A stretch of DNA of 40,582 bases, from contig NZ_QXGK01000022.1 in NCBI RefSeq assembly GCF_003952945.1, forward strand, positions 1-40,582, given 5' to 3'. Source of the stretch: Bifidobacterium samirii (GTDB lineage: Bacteria; Actinomycetota; Actinomycetes; Actinomycetales; Bifidobacteriaceae). Positions within the stretch are counted from its first letter, which is position 1, and each line of letters starts with the position of its first letter. Below are positions 16,753-25,131 of the stretch, piece by piece. A program made the translations under genes and the position numbers. The notes beneath the pieces were generated by a model that saw only the letters and a list, made by a program, of their open reading frames with translations, did no database searches and was not told where the DNA came from.

Positions 16753-17547
16753 TCACCACAGCAGCGACGCCATCATGCGCGCGGGATTGGCGGCATCGCA
16801 CAACGCGATCAGGACGACCATCACCGCCAGCACGGCCACACCGTACACGACGGTACGGTACTTGAGGCTCTTGCCGCGCAGCGCGTGCACGCCCGACACC
16901 AGCAGCCACGTGAACGCGCCGCCGATCAGGAAACCGCCCACATGCGCCTGCCATGCGATGTTGCTGATCACCACCGGCATCGCGAAATTGATCACCATCC
17001 ACACCATCATCGAACTGATGTCGGCGCCGATGCGACGGTAGACGACCAGCATCGCCGCAAACAGGCCGAACAGCGCGCCCGACGCGCCGTACGCGGCCTG
17101 CAGCCAGCCGTAGCCGCCGGGGGCGAGCGCGGCCCACGCCATCATGCCCAGGCCGCCGCCGACGCCCGACAGCACGTACAGCGCGAGGAACGGCCAATGG
17201 CCCATCATGCGTTCCAATACGGGTGCCACCGACCACAGCGTCAGCATGTTGAACAGGATGTGCACGATCGACGTGGGCTGATGCAGGAACATCGACGTGA
17301 CGAACAGCCACGGGCGGTGCGTGGCGAGCATCGGCTGGAACGCGCCGGCGCTCAGCAGCATGGACAGGCCGGCCGGCCACACCAGGGACAGCAGCAGTTC
17401 GACCACCCAGACCGCCACGCACATCGCGAGGATGATCGACGTGATGACCGGGCCGTTGTCGCGCCACTGGTAGCGGATCGCGCGCCTGTCCAGCAGGTCG
17501 CGCAGCGTGGGGGAGGAGGGGAAGAGACTGAATCGACGATATGACAT
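16753..17547 (-). CDS. Rhomboid-family intramembrane serine protease
   Basis: Integral membrane protease of 264 residues with about six to seven transmembrane segments after a basic cytoplasmic N-terminus. The catalytic Ser156 lies in GASGALFG and the partner His202 in WQAHVGGFLIGG. His96 and Asn100 in HILFN supply the usual oxyanion site, so the active site is intact. Substrates are unknown. The ATG at 17547 has GAAGG close upstream. Monocistronic; its 3' side opens onto the DnaA-box region. Confidence 0.92.
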   Translation of the reverse strand: MSYRRFSLFPSSPTLRDLLDRRAIRYQWRDNGPVITSIILAMCVAVWVVELLLSLVWPAGLSMLLSAGAFQPMLATHRPWLFVTSMFLHQPTSIVHILFNMLTLWSVAPVLERMMGHWPFLALYVLSGVGGGLGMMAWAALAPGGYGWLQAAYGASGALFGLFAAMLVVYRRIGADISSMMVWMVINFAMPVVISNIAWQAHVGGFLIGGAFTWLLVSGVHALRGKSLKYRTVVYGVAVLAVMVVLIALCDAANPARMMASLLW

Positions 17548-17684
17548 GCCTTCACTCTATCGGCAGGGCGGGTGCCGGGTGCCGACAGCCGGTCCCCGGA
17601 CTCGCCGTACGGCGCGTAAATCCACCCAATCGTCACAAAAACCGGCCTATGATGGAGAAAGTTGGCTTGGACGGGCAGGCCACC

Positions 17685-17728
17685 TGCATGGCATCGTGCA
17701 TGATCCGCGTGCATGGCCTACGTGCATG
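17685..17728. promoter_or_regulatory. Four TGCATG motifs at 12-13 bp spacing
   Basis: TGCATG occurs at 17685, 17697, 17710 and 17723, three of them as GTGCATG. They end 18 bp before the ATG of the next gene, overlapping its leader. Regular spacing near one helical turn suggests a repeated protein-binding site, or pairing between units in the 5' UTR. Confidence 0.5.
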
Positions 17729-17746
17729 ACATAGAAAGGAGCCGTC

Positions 17747-17980
17747 ATGGAGAACAAGTCCTCTAACGGTTGGAAGTTCTTTGCGCTGCTGTTCGGCGCG
17801 CTGCTCGCCGGCGTGGTCGGCCTGTACATCTACAAGCAGCAGAATCCGGATTACGATCCGTGGGAGGAGCCGTGGGAGAACAGCTCCTCGCCGGTCGACC
17901 TGGGCCTGACCAAGGCCGAGGAGCCCGAGGAGGCCGAAGACAAGCCGGCCGTCGAGGAAGCCGCTCCGACCGCCGCCTGA
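17747..17980 (+). CDS. Small single-pass membrane protein, function unknown
   Basis: 77 residues with a strong AAAGGAG site before the ATG. Residues 9-28 form one membrane helix (WKFFALLFGALLAGVVGLYI). The remainder is very acidic, with an Asp/Trp/Pro stretch (PDYDPWEEPWE) and a Glu/Ala/Pro-rich tail. Orientation is probably N-in, with the acidic tail outside. I do not recognise a family; it is not CrgA, which has two membrane helices. An 18-bp terminator follows directly, so it is monocistronic. Confidence 0.8.
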   Translation: MENKSSNGWKFFALLFGALLAGVVGLYIYKQQNPDYDPWEEPWENSSSPVDLGLTKAEEPEEAEDKPAVEEAAPTAA

Positions 17981-18000
17981 CGACAATCGACATACGACAT

Positions 18001-18044
18001 ACGAAAGCCCGGTATCGCAACGTTCCGCGATACCGGGCTTTCGT
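18001..18044 (+). terminator. Strong terminator after the small membrane-protein gene
   Basis: Perfect 18-bp stem (18001-18018 with 18027-18044) with an 8-nt loop. It ends in CTTTCGTCAT on the plus strand. Confidence 0.8.
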
Positions 18045-18124
18045 CATATCATGACCATTCCGGAAACTGGCCGGTGCCCGAAGGCCAGTGCGGGATCGTC
18101 TCATGACGGCACCGGCCCGTCATC

Positions 18125-18237
18125 TCGTGGATTTGTATGCGGCTGGACGATGGTGCCGCATGCAAATCCACGAAAAGACCGGGCGAATCGTGGACTTGTA
18201 TGCGACGGCTTCGTCGGGACGCATACAAATCCACGAT
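18125..18237. repeat. Two tandem hairpins sharing a TCGTGGA(T/C)TTGTATGCG arm
   Basis: Hairpin 1 pairs 18125-18143 with 18155-18173; hairpin 2 pairs 18187-18204 with 18220-18237. Each has one mismatch, and the four arms are copies of one sequence in alternating orientation. They lie between the terminator at 18044 and the glgP terminator, in no gene. The loops differ completely while the arms are conserved, which suggests a duplicated structured element rather than a simple terminator. Confidence 0.85.
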
Positions 18238-18293
18238 GCGATGAAGCATCGGCACGATTCGGCCGACATCCGGCCATCATTCCCCGTATACGA

Positions 18294-18327
18294 GATGTCC
18301 CGCCCGGAACGATCCGGGCGGGACATC
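18294..18327 (-). terminator. Probable glgP terminator
   Basis: Perfect 14-bp stem (18294-18307 with 18314-18327), 6-nt loop, about 140 nt past the glgP stop. No T-run follows. Confidence 0.6.
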
Positions 18328-18467
18328 ATCACGCGGCGCACTGGCCCGTCGTCAGGCGACGGGCGGACGCAGTCCGATGGACTGATGACGTGTGCGGAGA
18401 CCGCCGTCCGAACCCGAAGGCGTGCTTCGCACGTCGAGGGTGAGGAAAGGCGGTATACGCTCCGTCA

Positions 18468-20924
18468 TCAGGCCAGCGGGCCGGTGTGCCAGATGCGCTC
18501 GAGGTAATCCTCGATCGAACGGTCGGAGCTGAAGTAGCCGGAGTTCGCGACGTTGAGCAGGGCCTTGCGGTTCCACTCGAGCGGGTCGCGGTAGAGGGCT
18601 TCGATGTCGGCCTGGATCTCGGTGTACGCGGTGAAGTCCGCGAGGGTCATGAACCAGTCCTTGGTCAGCCAGTCGGCGACGAGCGGCGCGTAGGTGTTGC
18701 GGTCGCCGTTGGAGAAGGTGCCGTCGGAGACCATGTCGATGGCGGCCTTCAGGCGCGGGTCGGCCTCGTAGTACTTGGCCGGCGAGTAGCCGTCCTCGTA
18801 GAGCTTGTCGACCTCGTCGACGGTCATGCCGAAGAGGAAGAAGTTCTCGGCGCCGACGCGCTCGCGGATCTCGACGTTCGCGCCGTCGAGGGTGCCGACG
18901 GTCATCGCGCCGTTGAGGGCGAACTTCATGTTGCCGGTGCCGGAGGCCTCCTTGCCAGCCTGCGAAATCTGCTCGTCGAGGTCGGTGGCCGGGATGAGGT
19001 GCTGGGCGAGGCGCACGTTGTAGTTCCACGGGAAGTACACGTTGAGCTTGCCCTTGACGTCCGGGTCGTTGTTGACGACGCGGGCGACGTTGTTGATGAG
19101 CTGGATGGTCATCTTGGCCAGGTAGTAGCCCGGGGCGGCCTTGGCGCCGAAGATGACGGTGCGCGGCAGGACGTCGTCGGCGGAGATGCGGCCCGACTTG
19201 ATGTCCGCGTAGCGGGCGATCAGGGCGAGGATCTTCAGGGACTGGCGCTTGTACTCGTGCAGACGCTTGACCATGGTGTTGAACATGGTGTCCGGGTTGA
19301 GCTCGAAACCGTACTCGCGCTTGGCGTAGGCGGCGAAGTCCTCCTTGTTGGCGCGCTTGACGGCGGCGAACTTCTTGACGAATTCGTCGTCCTGGGCGAG
19401 CGGCTCGAGGCCCTTGAGCATTTCGAGGTCGCTGAGCCACTTGTCGGTGCCGAGGCCTTCGGTGATGAGGGCGCTCAGACGCGGGTTGGCGAGGCGGATG
19501 AAGCGGCGCGGGGTGACGCCGTTGGTCACGTTGGTGAACTTGCCCGGGTAGATGTCGGAGAAGTCGCGCAGGGTGACGTCCTTGAGCAGCTCGGAATGCA
19601 GCTCGGCGACGCCGTTGACGTGGGAGCCGCCGGCGGAGGCCAGGTAGGCCATGCGGACCTGCGGGTTCTCGCCTTCGGTGAGGATGCGCATGCGATCGAT
19701 CTTCGCCTTATCGAGGGTCTTGGTGGCCAGCTCGGCGAGGAAGTTGGTGTTGATCGCCTTGATGATCTCGAGGTGACGCGGCAGCAGCTCGCCGATCAGG
19801 TCGGCCGGCCACACTTCCAGCGCCTCCGGCAGCAGGGTGTGGCAGGTGTAGTTGAACGTGCGGGTGGTGATGTCCCACGCGGTGTCCCAGTCGTAGCCGT
19901 ATTCGTCGATGAGGACGCGCATGAGCTCGGGGATGCCGATGACCGGGTGGGTGTCGTTGAGCTGGAAGCAGATCTTGTCCGGGAAGGTGGTCAGATCCGG
20001 CTTGTCCTGGCCCGGGTAGAAGACGCGGATCGCGTCGTGGATGGACGCGGCGACGAAGAAGTACTGCTGTTCGAGGCGCAGCGCCTTGCCCTGCGGGGTG
20101 GAGTCCTCCGGATAGAGGATCTTGGAGATGTTCTCGGCGGCGACCTGCGGGGTCACGGCCTCCATGTACTCGGAGCGGTTGAACGCGGCGAGGTCGAACT
20201 CGTCGTAGGAGCGGGCGCTCCACAGGCGCAGCGTGTTGACGCGGCCGGACGCGTAGCCCGGGACCATGTAGTCGACCGGCACGGCGCGCACGGACCAAGC
20301 CGGCTGCCATTCCTTGGAGCCGTCGGCGTGGGTGATGACCTTGCCGCCGAAGTTGACGCGCTGCGAACGGTTGTAGTCGACGCGGCCCCACGGCTCCTCG
20401 TTGGCGAGCCAGTATTCGGGCTTCTCGACCTGCTTGCCGTTCTCGTCGAACTCCTGGCGGAAGATGCCGTACTTGTACTGGATGCCGTAGCCGAAGGCGG
20501 GCACGCCCAGGGAGGCGAGGGAGTCGATGAAGCAGGCGGCGAGACGGCCGAGGCCGCCGTTGCCGAGGGCCGGCTCGTATTCGGCGTCGATGACGTCCTG
20601 CGGGTTGAAGCCGAGGCTTTCGACGGCTTCGTCGAACTGGTCGAGCATGCCGGCGTTGAGCAGGGCGTTGCGCATCTGCTTGCCCATGAGGAACTCGGCG
20701 CTCAGGTAGCCCACGGCCTTGGTGTTGCCGTTGACCATGTCCTGCTGGGTCTTGAACCAGGCGTCCTGCAGGTAGTGGCGCACGACGAGCGAGGCGGCGA
20801 CGTAGACGTCGGCCGGGGTGGCCTGCTCCGGGGTGACGCCCTGCGCGTACTTCAGCTGTTCACGGATGCCGTCGGCGAACTCGGCCGTCGTGACCGGCGA
20901 CTTGGGTGCGGTGATTTCGGTCAT
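18468..20924 (-). CDS. glgP: Glycogen/maltodextrin phosphorylase
   Basis: PLP-dependent GT35 phosphorylase releasing glucose 1-phosphate from alpha-1,4-glucan ends. From the ATG at 20924 it has 818 residues, the usual family length. Seen: early LSAEFLMGKQM, the EPALGNGGLGRLAACF phosphate/active-site segment, and the PLP-binding Lys667 in EASGTGNMKF followed by GTLDGANVEI. The frame is open upstream (ATG at 20960 or 20963), but the conserved protein begins at MTEITAPKSP. Cytoplasmic; feeds glucose 1-phosphate to glycolysis or the bifid shunt. A LacI-type palindrome lies about 100 bp upstream. Confidence 0.94.
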   Translation of the reverse strand: MTEITAPKSPVTTAEFADGIREQLKYAQGVTPEQATPADVYVAASLVVRHYLQDAWFKTQQDMVNGNTKAVGYLSAEFLMGKQMRNALLNAGMLDQFDEAVESLGFNPQDVIDAEYEPALGNGGLGRLAACFIDSLASLGVPAFGYGIQYKYGIFRQEFDENGKQVEKPEYWLANEEPWGRVDYNRSQRVNFGGKVITHADGSKEWQPAWSVRAVPVDYMVPGYASGRVNTLRLWSARSYDEFDLAAFNRSEYMEAVTPQVAAENISKILYPEDSTPQGKALRLEQQYFFVAASIHDAIRVFYPGQDKPDLTTFPDKICFQLNDTHPVIGIPELMRVLIDEYGYDWDTAWDITTRTFNYTCHTLLPEALEVWPADLIGELLPRHLEIIKAINTNFLAELATKTLDKAKIDRMRILTEGENPQVRMAYLASAGGSHVNGVAELHSELLKDVTLRDFSDIYPGKFTNVTNGVTPRRFIRLANPRLSALITEGLGTDKWLSDLEMLKGLEPLAQDDEFVKKFAAVKRANKEDFAAYAKREYGFELNPDTMFNTMVKRLHEYKRQSLKILALIARYADIKSGRISADDVLPRTVIFGAKAAPGYYLAKMTIQLINNVARVVNNDPDVKGKLNVYFPWNYNVRLAQHLIPATDLDEQISQAGKEASGTGNMKFALNGAMTVGTLDGANVEIRERVGAENFFLFGMTVDEVDKLYEDGYSPAKYYEADPRLKAAIDMVSDGTFSNGDRNTYAPLVADWLTKDWFMTLADFTAYTEIQADIEALYRDPLEWNRKALLNVANSGYFSSDRSIEDYLERIWHTGPLA

Positions 20925-21022
20925 GTCTTTGACTCTCTTTCCGGTTTGTTGTCCCTGCATCATTATGCGCCGCCACGCTGACCTCGCGTAACGATGCAGG
21001 ACGAACGCTGCCTTACGTTCTC

Positions 21023-21036
21023 TGCAATCGTTTGCA
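21023..21036. promoter_or_regulatory. LacI-type operator-like palindrome upstream of glgP
   Basis: TGCAATCGTTTGCA has perfect 5-bp arms around a TCGT centre, close to the classical LacI-family half-site pattern. It lies 99 bp upstream of the glgP start, in a noncoding region (20925-21332) shared with the divergent SCP-orthologue gene. A maltose/starch-type LacI regulator is a reasonable guess. Confidence 0.45.
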
Positions 21037-21332
21037 CAACGATGCCCATGATAGCGCATCGCGCACAACACGCAATTTCCCCATAGTACGACCCCCGCAA
21101 GAACGAAACTCGAACCGGTTCGAGGACCGGACGTCGGCGTCGCTTGAATGAGATATCGATGCCGCATCCCCACCGAAACCCGACGCCGCACGGACGCCGG
21201 CGGCCGAAGCAATTGCGACCGTCGGCGCGGCGATCATCGACACACGCACGCGCACCGAACGGCCGACACGGGCAGGGCGGACGACGCGTAAATCGGACGA
21301 CACTGCCCGACCGACCGCGGTAGGGTGGTGGC

Positions 21333-21740
21333 ATGGCCGTGATACGAGAACAGGACATCGACAAGGGACGCGACGCGTGGCGGCGGTGGGCCGACGCCGC
21401 GCGCGCACAGCGGGACGCCGGCACGGACGCACTGGACGTACGCCCCGACCTGCCGAGGCCCATGTGGGCGATGGCGGTGCGCTACACGCTGCACCTGCTG
21501 GAACGCAAGGCGCCCGGCCCCGGCGTCGAAGTGCGCGTCGCGCCGTGGGGCGCCGTCAAGATCCTCGACGGCCCCGAGTCCGACCCGCACAACCTCACCC
21601 CGCCCGACGTCGTCGAACTCGACCCGGACGTCTGGCTGCGCGTCGCCGCCGGCATCACCGCATGGGACGACGAACGCGACGCCGGGCGCATCGGCGCGAT
21701 CGGCGAACGCGACGACCTGGGATGGCTGCTGCCGCTGTGA
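21333..21740 (+). CDS. SCP-orthologue (sterol-carrier-like) small protein
   Basis: 135-residue cytoplasmic protein typical of actinobacteria. The pattern is an N-terminal helix (GRDAWRRWADAAR), then AMAVRYTLHLLERKAPGPGVEVRVAPWGAVKILDGP compressed into helix-strand units, then PPDVVELDPDVWL and an ending GERDDLGWLLPL. These match the bacterial SCP-orthologue domain, whose biochemical role is unproven; lipid or other small-molecule binding is only implied by the fold. Divergent from glgP; a terminator follows at 21836-21873. Confidence 0.8.
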   Translation: MAVIREQDIDKGRDAWRRWADAARAQRDAGTDALDVRPDLPRPMWAMAVRYTLHLLERKAPGPGVEVRVAPWGAVKILDGPESDPHNLTPPDVVELDPDVWLRVAAGITAWDDERDAGRIGAIGERDDLGWLLPL

Positions 21741-21835
21741 CGGACGCGACTGGCCGGCGGACATGACGGCCGCAACGGGGGGAATCGGCAGGCGCCAATC
21801 AAGCCAATCATGACGATCGAACCGATCAATACGAC

Positions 21836-21873
21836 GACGGGCCCGACTTCCATATAAGGGAGTCGGGCCCGTC
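21836..21873. terminator. Bidirectional hairpin between the SCP-orthologue and DUF3073 genes
   Basis: Perfect 13-bp stem GACGGGCCCGACT/AGTCGGGCCCGTC with a 12-nt loop, between two convergent genes. Confidence 0.75.
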
Positions 21874-21926
21874 CTGCGTTCGTCTGGTTCGTCGCAACGC
21901 GTCACGGCGAACCGGGTGAACGGAAG

Positions 21927-22334
21927 CTACTGCTTGGGCTTGAGCGCGGCCGGCATCGGCATCGGAATCGGACGACGCGGCATCGGCTTCGGAGCCGCCG
22001 GCTTGGCCGACGTCACCGGGAACTCGCCGCTCGTCGCCTTCGCGGCGGCCTCGGCGGCCCACTTCGCATACTCGTCGAGATCGTCGTCGATCGACGCGGA
22101 CTCGACCGGCTCGTCCGCAACGGACGGCGCGGCCGCCTCGACATCATCGACGGCATCCGCATCATGGTCATGCGCATACTGCGCCTCGATATCGGAGAAC
22201 GGATCAAACGAACCGACGCCGGGCTCCTGCGCCCCCAGCTCCTTCGCGAGCTCGTCGTAATCAGTATCGGTGGTCAAGTACTTGAGCTTCCGGGCAATTT
22301 TCTGCTGCTTGGCTTTCTGACGTCCGCGGCCCAT
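21927..22334 (-). CDS. DUF3073 protein
   Basis: 135 residues. The basic N-terminus MGRGRQKAKQQKIARKLKY is the hallmark of the actinobacterial DUF3073 family, whose function is unknown. The middle is acidic (DIEAQYAHDHDADAVDD), followed by an Asp-rich helix. The C-terminal 25 residues are a Pro/Met-rich tail (RRPIPMPMP). Cytoplasmic and probably partly disordered; the basic head could bind nucleic acid, which is inference only. Divergent from trpS. Confidence 0.88.
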   Translation of the reverse strand: MGRGRQKAKQQKIARKLKYLTTDTDYDELAKELGAQEPGVGSFDPFSDIEAQYAHDHDADAVDDVEAAAPSVADEPVESASIDDDLDEYAKWAAEAAAKATSGEFPVTSAKPAAPKPMPRRPIPMPMPAALKPKQ

Positions 22335-22491
22335 GTGACCCCCTGAAAAAATTACTGTACGTATCGATTCATCACATAAGAGAGTACCACCTGATGCGCA
22401 CGTTCGGCTTGTCGTCTCGGACTTTTACGATAAAAGCGATATTTTCAGGCGTTTCAACACGCGAGGGACAGTACACGCAAAGGCGGGAACA

Positions 22492-23592
22492 ATGACGGAC
22501 GAATCCCAGGAACAGCAGCTGACCGCGGCCGGCAACGAAATGAGCGCGAGCTTCCTCGCCGCCAAGAAGCGTTCCGACGCGACCCTCGCCAAGCTTGAGG
22601 AGAACCCCGGCAAGTTCACCATGCTCACCGGCGACCGCCCCACCGGGCGCCTGCATCTCGGCCACTACTTCGGCTCCATCCGCGAACGCGTCGCCATGCA
22701 GGAACGCGGCGTCAACACCAACATCATCATCGCCGACTATCAGGTCATCACCGACCGCGACACCACCGAACACATCCAGGACAACGTCCTCAACCTCGTG
22801 CTCGACTACATGGCCGCCGGCATCGACCCGGCCAAGACCATGATCTTCACCCACTCCGCCGTGCCGGCCGAAAACCAACTCATGCTGCCGTTCCTGTCGC
22901 TCGTCACCGAAGCCGAACTTCACCGCAACCCGACCGTCAAGTCGGAGATGGAAGCCTCCGGCCACGCGCTCACCGGCCTGCTGCTCACCTACCCGGTGCA
23001 CCAGGCGTGCGACATCCTCTTCTGCAAGGCCAACGTCGTGCCGATCGGCAAGGACAACCTGCCGCACGTCGAAATCACACGCACCATCGCACGCCGCTTC
23101 AACGAACGCTACGCGAAGAAGCACCCCGTATTCCCCGAGCCGGCCGCGATCCTGTCCGAAGCGCCGGAGATCCCCGGCCTCGACGGCCGCAAGATGAGCA
23201 AGTCGTACGGCAACTCGATCATGCTCGGCGCCACCGCGGAGGAGACCGCCAAGCTCATCAAGAAGAGCCCGACCGACTCCGAACGCCGCATCACGTTCGA
23301 CCCGGTCGCCCGCCCGCAGGTGTCCGCGCTGCTCACCACCGCCGGCCTCGTCACCGGGCGCGACCCGAAGGACATCGCCGCCGAGATCGGCGACTCCGGC
23401 GCCGGCGCGCTCAAGGCGTACGTCATCGAATCCGTCAACACGTTCCTCGCGCCGCACCGCGAGCGCCGCGCCGAACTCGCCAAGGACATGGATACGATCC
23501 GAGACATCCTCAACGACGGCAACAAGCGCGCCAACGCGATCGCCGAGGAGACCCTCGAGCAGGTGCGCGAGGCCATGGGCATGAAGTACTGA
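22492..23592 (+). CDS. trpS: Tryptophan--tRNA ligase
   Basis: Class I aminoacyl-tRNA synthetase charging tRNA-Trp, 366 residues. The HIGH-type motif is HLGH at 55-58 and the KMSKS loop is intact at 234-238 (DGRKMSKSYG). GDRPTGRLHLGHYFGS matches the TrpRS signature. The first 40 residues are a short helical extension. RBS AAAGGCGGG precedes the ATG. No T-box or tryptophan leader peptide is visible in the 157 bp upstream. An intrinsic terminator follows. Confidence 0.95.
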   Translation: MTDESQEQQLTAAGNEMSASFLAAKKRSDATLAKLEENPGKFTMLTGDRPTGRLHLGHYFGSIRERVAMQERGVNTNIIIADYQVITDRDTTEHIQDNVLNLVLDYMAAGIDPAKTMIFTHSAVPAENQLMLPFLSLVTEAELHRNPTVKSEMEASGHALTGLLLTYPVHQACDILFCKANVVPIGKDNLPHVEITRTIARRFNERYAKKHPVFPEPAAILSEAPEIPGLDGRKMSKSYGNSIMLGATAEETAKLIKKSPTDSERRITFDPVARPQVSALLTTAGLVTGRDPKDIAAEIGDSGAGALKAYVIESVNTFLAPHRERRAELAKDMDTIRDILNDGNKRANAIAEETLEQVREAMGMKY

Positions 23593-23619
23593 TCGCCTGC
23601 GGCGTCTTGTCTCGCAAAT

Positions 23620-23651
23620 GAAAAGCCCTGGACTACGGTTCAGGGCTTTTC
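23620..23651 (+). terminator. trpS intrinsic terminator
   Basis: Perfect 11-bp stem GAAAAGCCCTG/CAGGGCTTTTC, 10-nt loop, followed by GTTTTCC. Confidence 0.85.
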
Positions 23652-23759
23652 GTTTTCCGACAGAAAAGTTCCCGGTGAAAATCGAACTATTCCGCCCACT
23701 TATCCACATGCGCGCGTGAGACAGTGGCAACAGGCATGCTTTTTCCGTAGGTTCGAGGC

Positions 23760-24689
23760 ATGACCGAAGAATCACTATCGCTCAAAGCACTCACCGAGCT
23801 CAAGAATCTACGCATGCAGTCATGCTCGGAACTGCTGGGAAGCACCAAGTCAAAGCTCATATTCTCCCGAACCACGGCACTGGAGCTCCTGGCCATAGAG
23901 AAGCCGCGGCTTCCAGTGGACAAAGGACGGGATAGACAGTTCTACGCCATCGTGCCGAAGCTCAACAAGCGCGGCAAGGTACCCGGCGTACAGTATCTGG
24001 TGTGGAGCGGCCCCATCGAGACGCAGGTCGTCAACCGAAAGTTCGAATGCACTACGCCCGTATGCACATGGGCCCATTTCGCGCCGGTCCTGACGATTGA
24101 GGAACTCATCGTATTGGGAGAGTCCATGATGCGCCGCAACAGGAAGCTCAAAAGGGCCACCATCGACGACTTCCGGTACTACATAGACAATGCCAGCCGT
24201 TTCGAAGGCATCACCAAGTGCCGTCTCGCATTGCGCATCATGCAGGAGGACACCGATTCGTCGCAGGAGACGCGCACGCGCCTCGCGCTGATGCGATACG
24301 GGCTGCCGTCACCCGAGGTGAACTATGAGCTGCATATACCCAACACCGCCAGAACTCTTGTGCTGGATATGGCCTACCCGAATCTGAAGATCGCAATCGA
24401 ATACGACGGCGCGTATCATCGCCACAGCGCCCAGCAGGTACTGAAGGACGACAAGCGGCGGGAGGAGATAGAGTCCGCCGGATGGGCGTATGTCAAGGTC
24501 ACGCTGGTGGACCTCAAGGACAATGCGGCACAGGAAGAACTGGCCCAGCGCGTCGCCACGAAGATGGAGCTGGCACTGGGATTCCCTGTGCCGCTGGAAC
24601 CTCGACTGGAGATCGAGCAGATCTGCAACGGACATCGTCGTCGACGCAAGACCATCTGGGACAAAGCCACGAATCGATCAGCCAACTGA
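23760..24689 (+). CDS. DUF559-type PD-(D/E)XK nuclease-like protein
   Basis: 309 residues with two parts. The N-terminal half (1-150) is not recognised in detail but resembles the leading domain of actinobacterial AbiEi/DUF559-type proteins. The C-terminal half carries the Vsr-like endonuclease fold: Glu170 in SSQET, Asp203 in LVLDMAYP, Glu214 and Asp216 in IAIEYDG, His220, then KDDKRREEIESAGW. These match a metal-dependent PD-(D/E)XK active site that appears intact. Base composition is visibly lower in GC than trpS and ppc, suggesting transfer. No antitoxin or methylase partner is adjacent; the gene is followed by an unusual repeat cluster. GAGG lies 4 nt before the ATG. Confidence 0.75.
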   Translation: MTEESLSLKALTELKNLRMQSCSELLGSTKSKLIFSRTTALELLAIEKPRLPVDKGRDRQFYAIVPKLNKRGKVPGVQYLVWSGPIETQVVNRKFECTTPVCTWAHFAPVLTIEELIVLGESMMRRNRKLKRATIDDFRYYIDNASRFEGITKCRLALRIMQEDTDSSQETRTRLALMRYGLPSPEVNYELHIPNTARTLVLDMAYPNLKIAIEYDGAYHRHSAQQVLKDDKRREEIESAGWAYVKVTLVDLKDNAAQEELAQRVATKMELALGFPVPLEPRLEIEQICNGHRRRRKTIWDKATNRSAN

Positions 24690-24696
24690 TCGACCG

Positions 24697-24837
24697 GCTG
24701 CGGGGAAGAGCAGAATCTTGAACCATGTCTTCGACCGAATGAGGGGAAGAACGCCCCTGCATGCAGCTTTCTCCCAAGTGAGGGGAAGGAACGAGACCTT
24801 GCGCACTTCTTTCGGCCTTCTGAGGGGAAAGGCCACG
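24697..24837 (+). repeat. Plus-oriented TGAGGGGAAG repeats (4 copies)
   Basis: Cores (C/T)G(A)GGGGAA(G/A) have their GGGGAA at 24702, 24743, 24782 and 24824, spaced 41, 39 and 42 bp, starting just after the DUF559 stop. All four translate in some frame to [FI][DSG]x[LMV]RG[RK], for example FDRMRGR, FSQVRGR and FGLLRGK. The first copy is in a different frame from the rest, so a single continuous protein is unlikely. Confidence 0.75.
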
Positions 24838-24940
24838 CGGAATCCTTGGCTAGGCTAAGCCCTTTTGGGCGGAAACCCTTGAATTCTCGCCTTCAGATCG
24901 GAGAAATCTTTCCCCTCACATGGCCGAAAGAAGCGTGCAA
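24798..24940. repeat. 35-bp imperfect inverted repeat joining the two repeat groups
   Basis: 24798-24832 and the reverse complement of 24906-24940 agree at about 30 of 35 positions, including CTTCTTTCGGCC and TGAGGGGAAAG. The 73-bp interval contains smaller GGCTAAGCC and GCCCTTTTGGGC hairpins. A transcript on either strand could fold into one long structure. Confidence 0.75.
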
Positions 24941-25131
24941 GGGCCCTATTCTTCCCCTCAAATCGGAGATTCCCGCCGTCGTACCGAACGGCTCGCCCGA
25001 TACGTCCATTCTTCCCCTCCAAATTGGAGATTCCACCAGTCGTCTTGGGATGGCGGAGGTATCAACCTCGATGTCTTCACCTCAAATCGAAATTCATACG
25101 AGTCAACCGGCAAACGGCTTTCAAATCGCAG
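24883..25131 (-). repeat. Minus-oriented TCTCCGATTTGAGGGGAAGAA repeats (about 6 degenerate copies)
   Basis: Reading the minus strand, copies related to TCCGATTTGAGGGGAAGAA occur near 25131, 25094, 25033, 24971, 24926 and 24906, ending nearer the centre. Copies at 25033 and 24971 are the best preserved, while 25131 and 24906 are decayed. Intervals are about 39-65 bp and the sequences between do not match each other. They face the plus-oriented group. The rest of 25132-25322 holds nothing recognised. Confidence 0.7.

Noticed and set aside
18486-20981. Long plus-strand open frame opposite glgP
   Set aside because: Mirror of glycogen phosphorylase codon bias; no recognisable fold, RBS or start.
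22335-22491. T-box riboswitch or tryptophan leader upstream of trpS
   Set aside because: No T-box consensus, no specifier hairpin and no Trp-rich leader peptide.
24697-25131. CRISPR array
   Set aside because: Repeats are too degenerate, change orientation midway, have uneven spacing of about 40-65 bp, and no cas gene is present.
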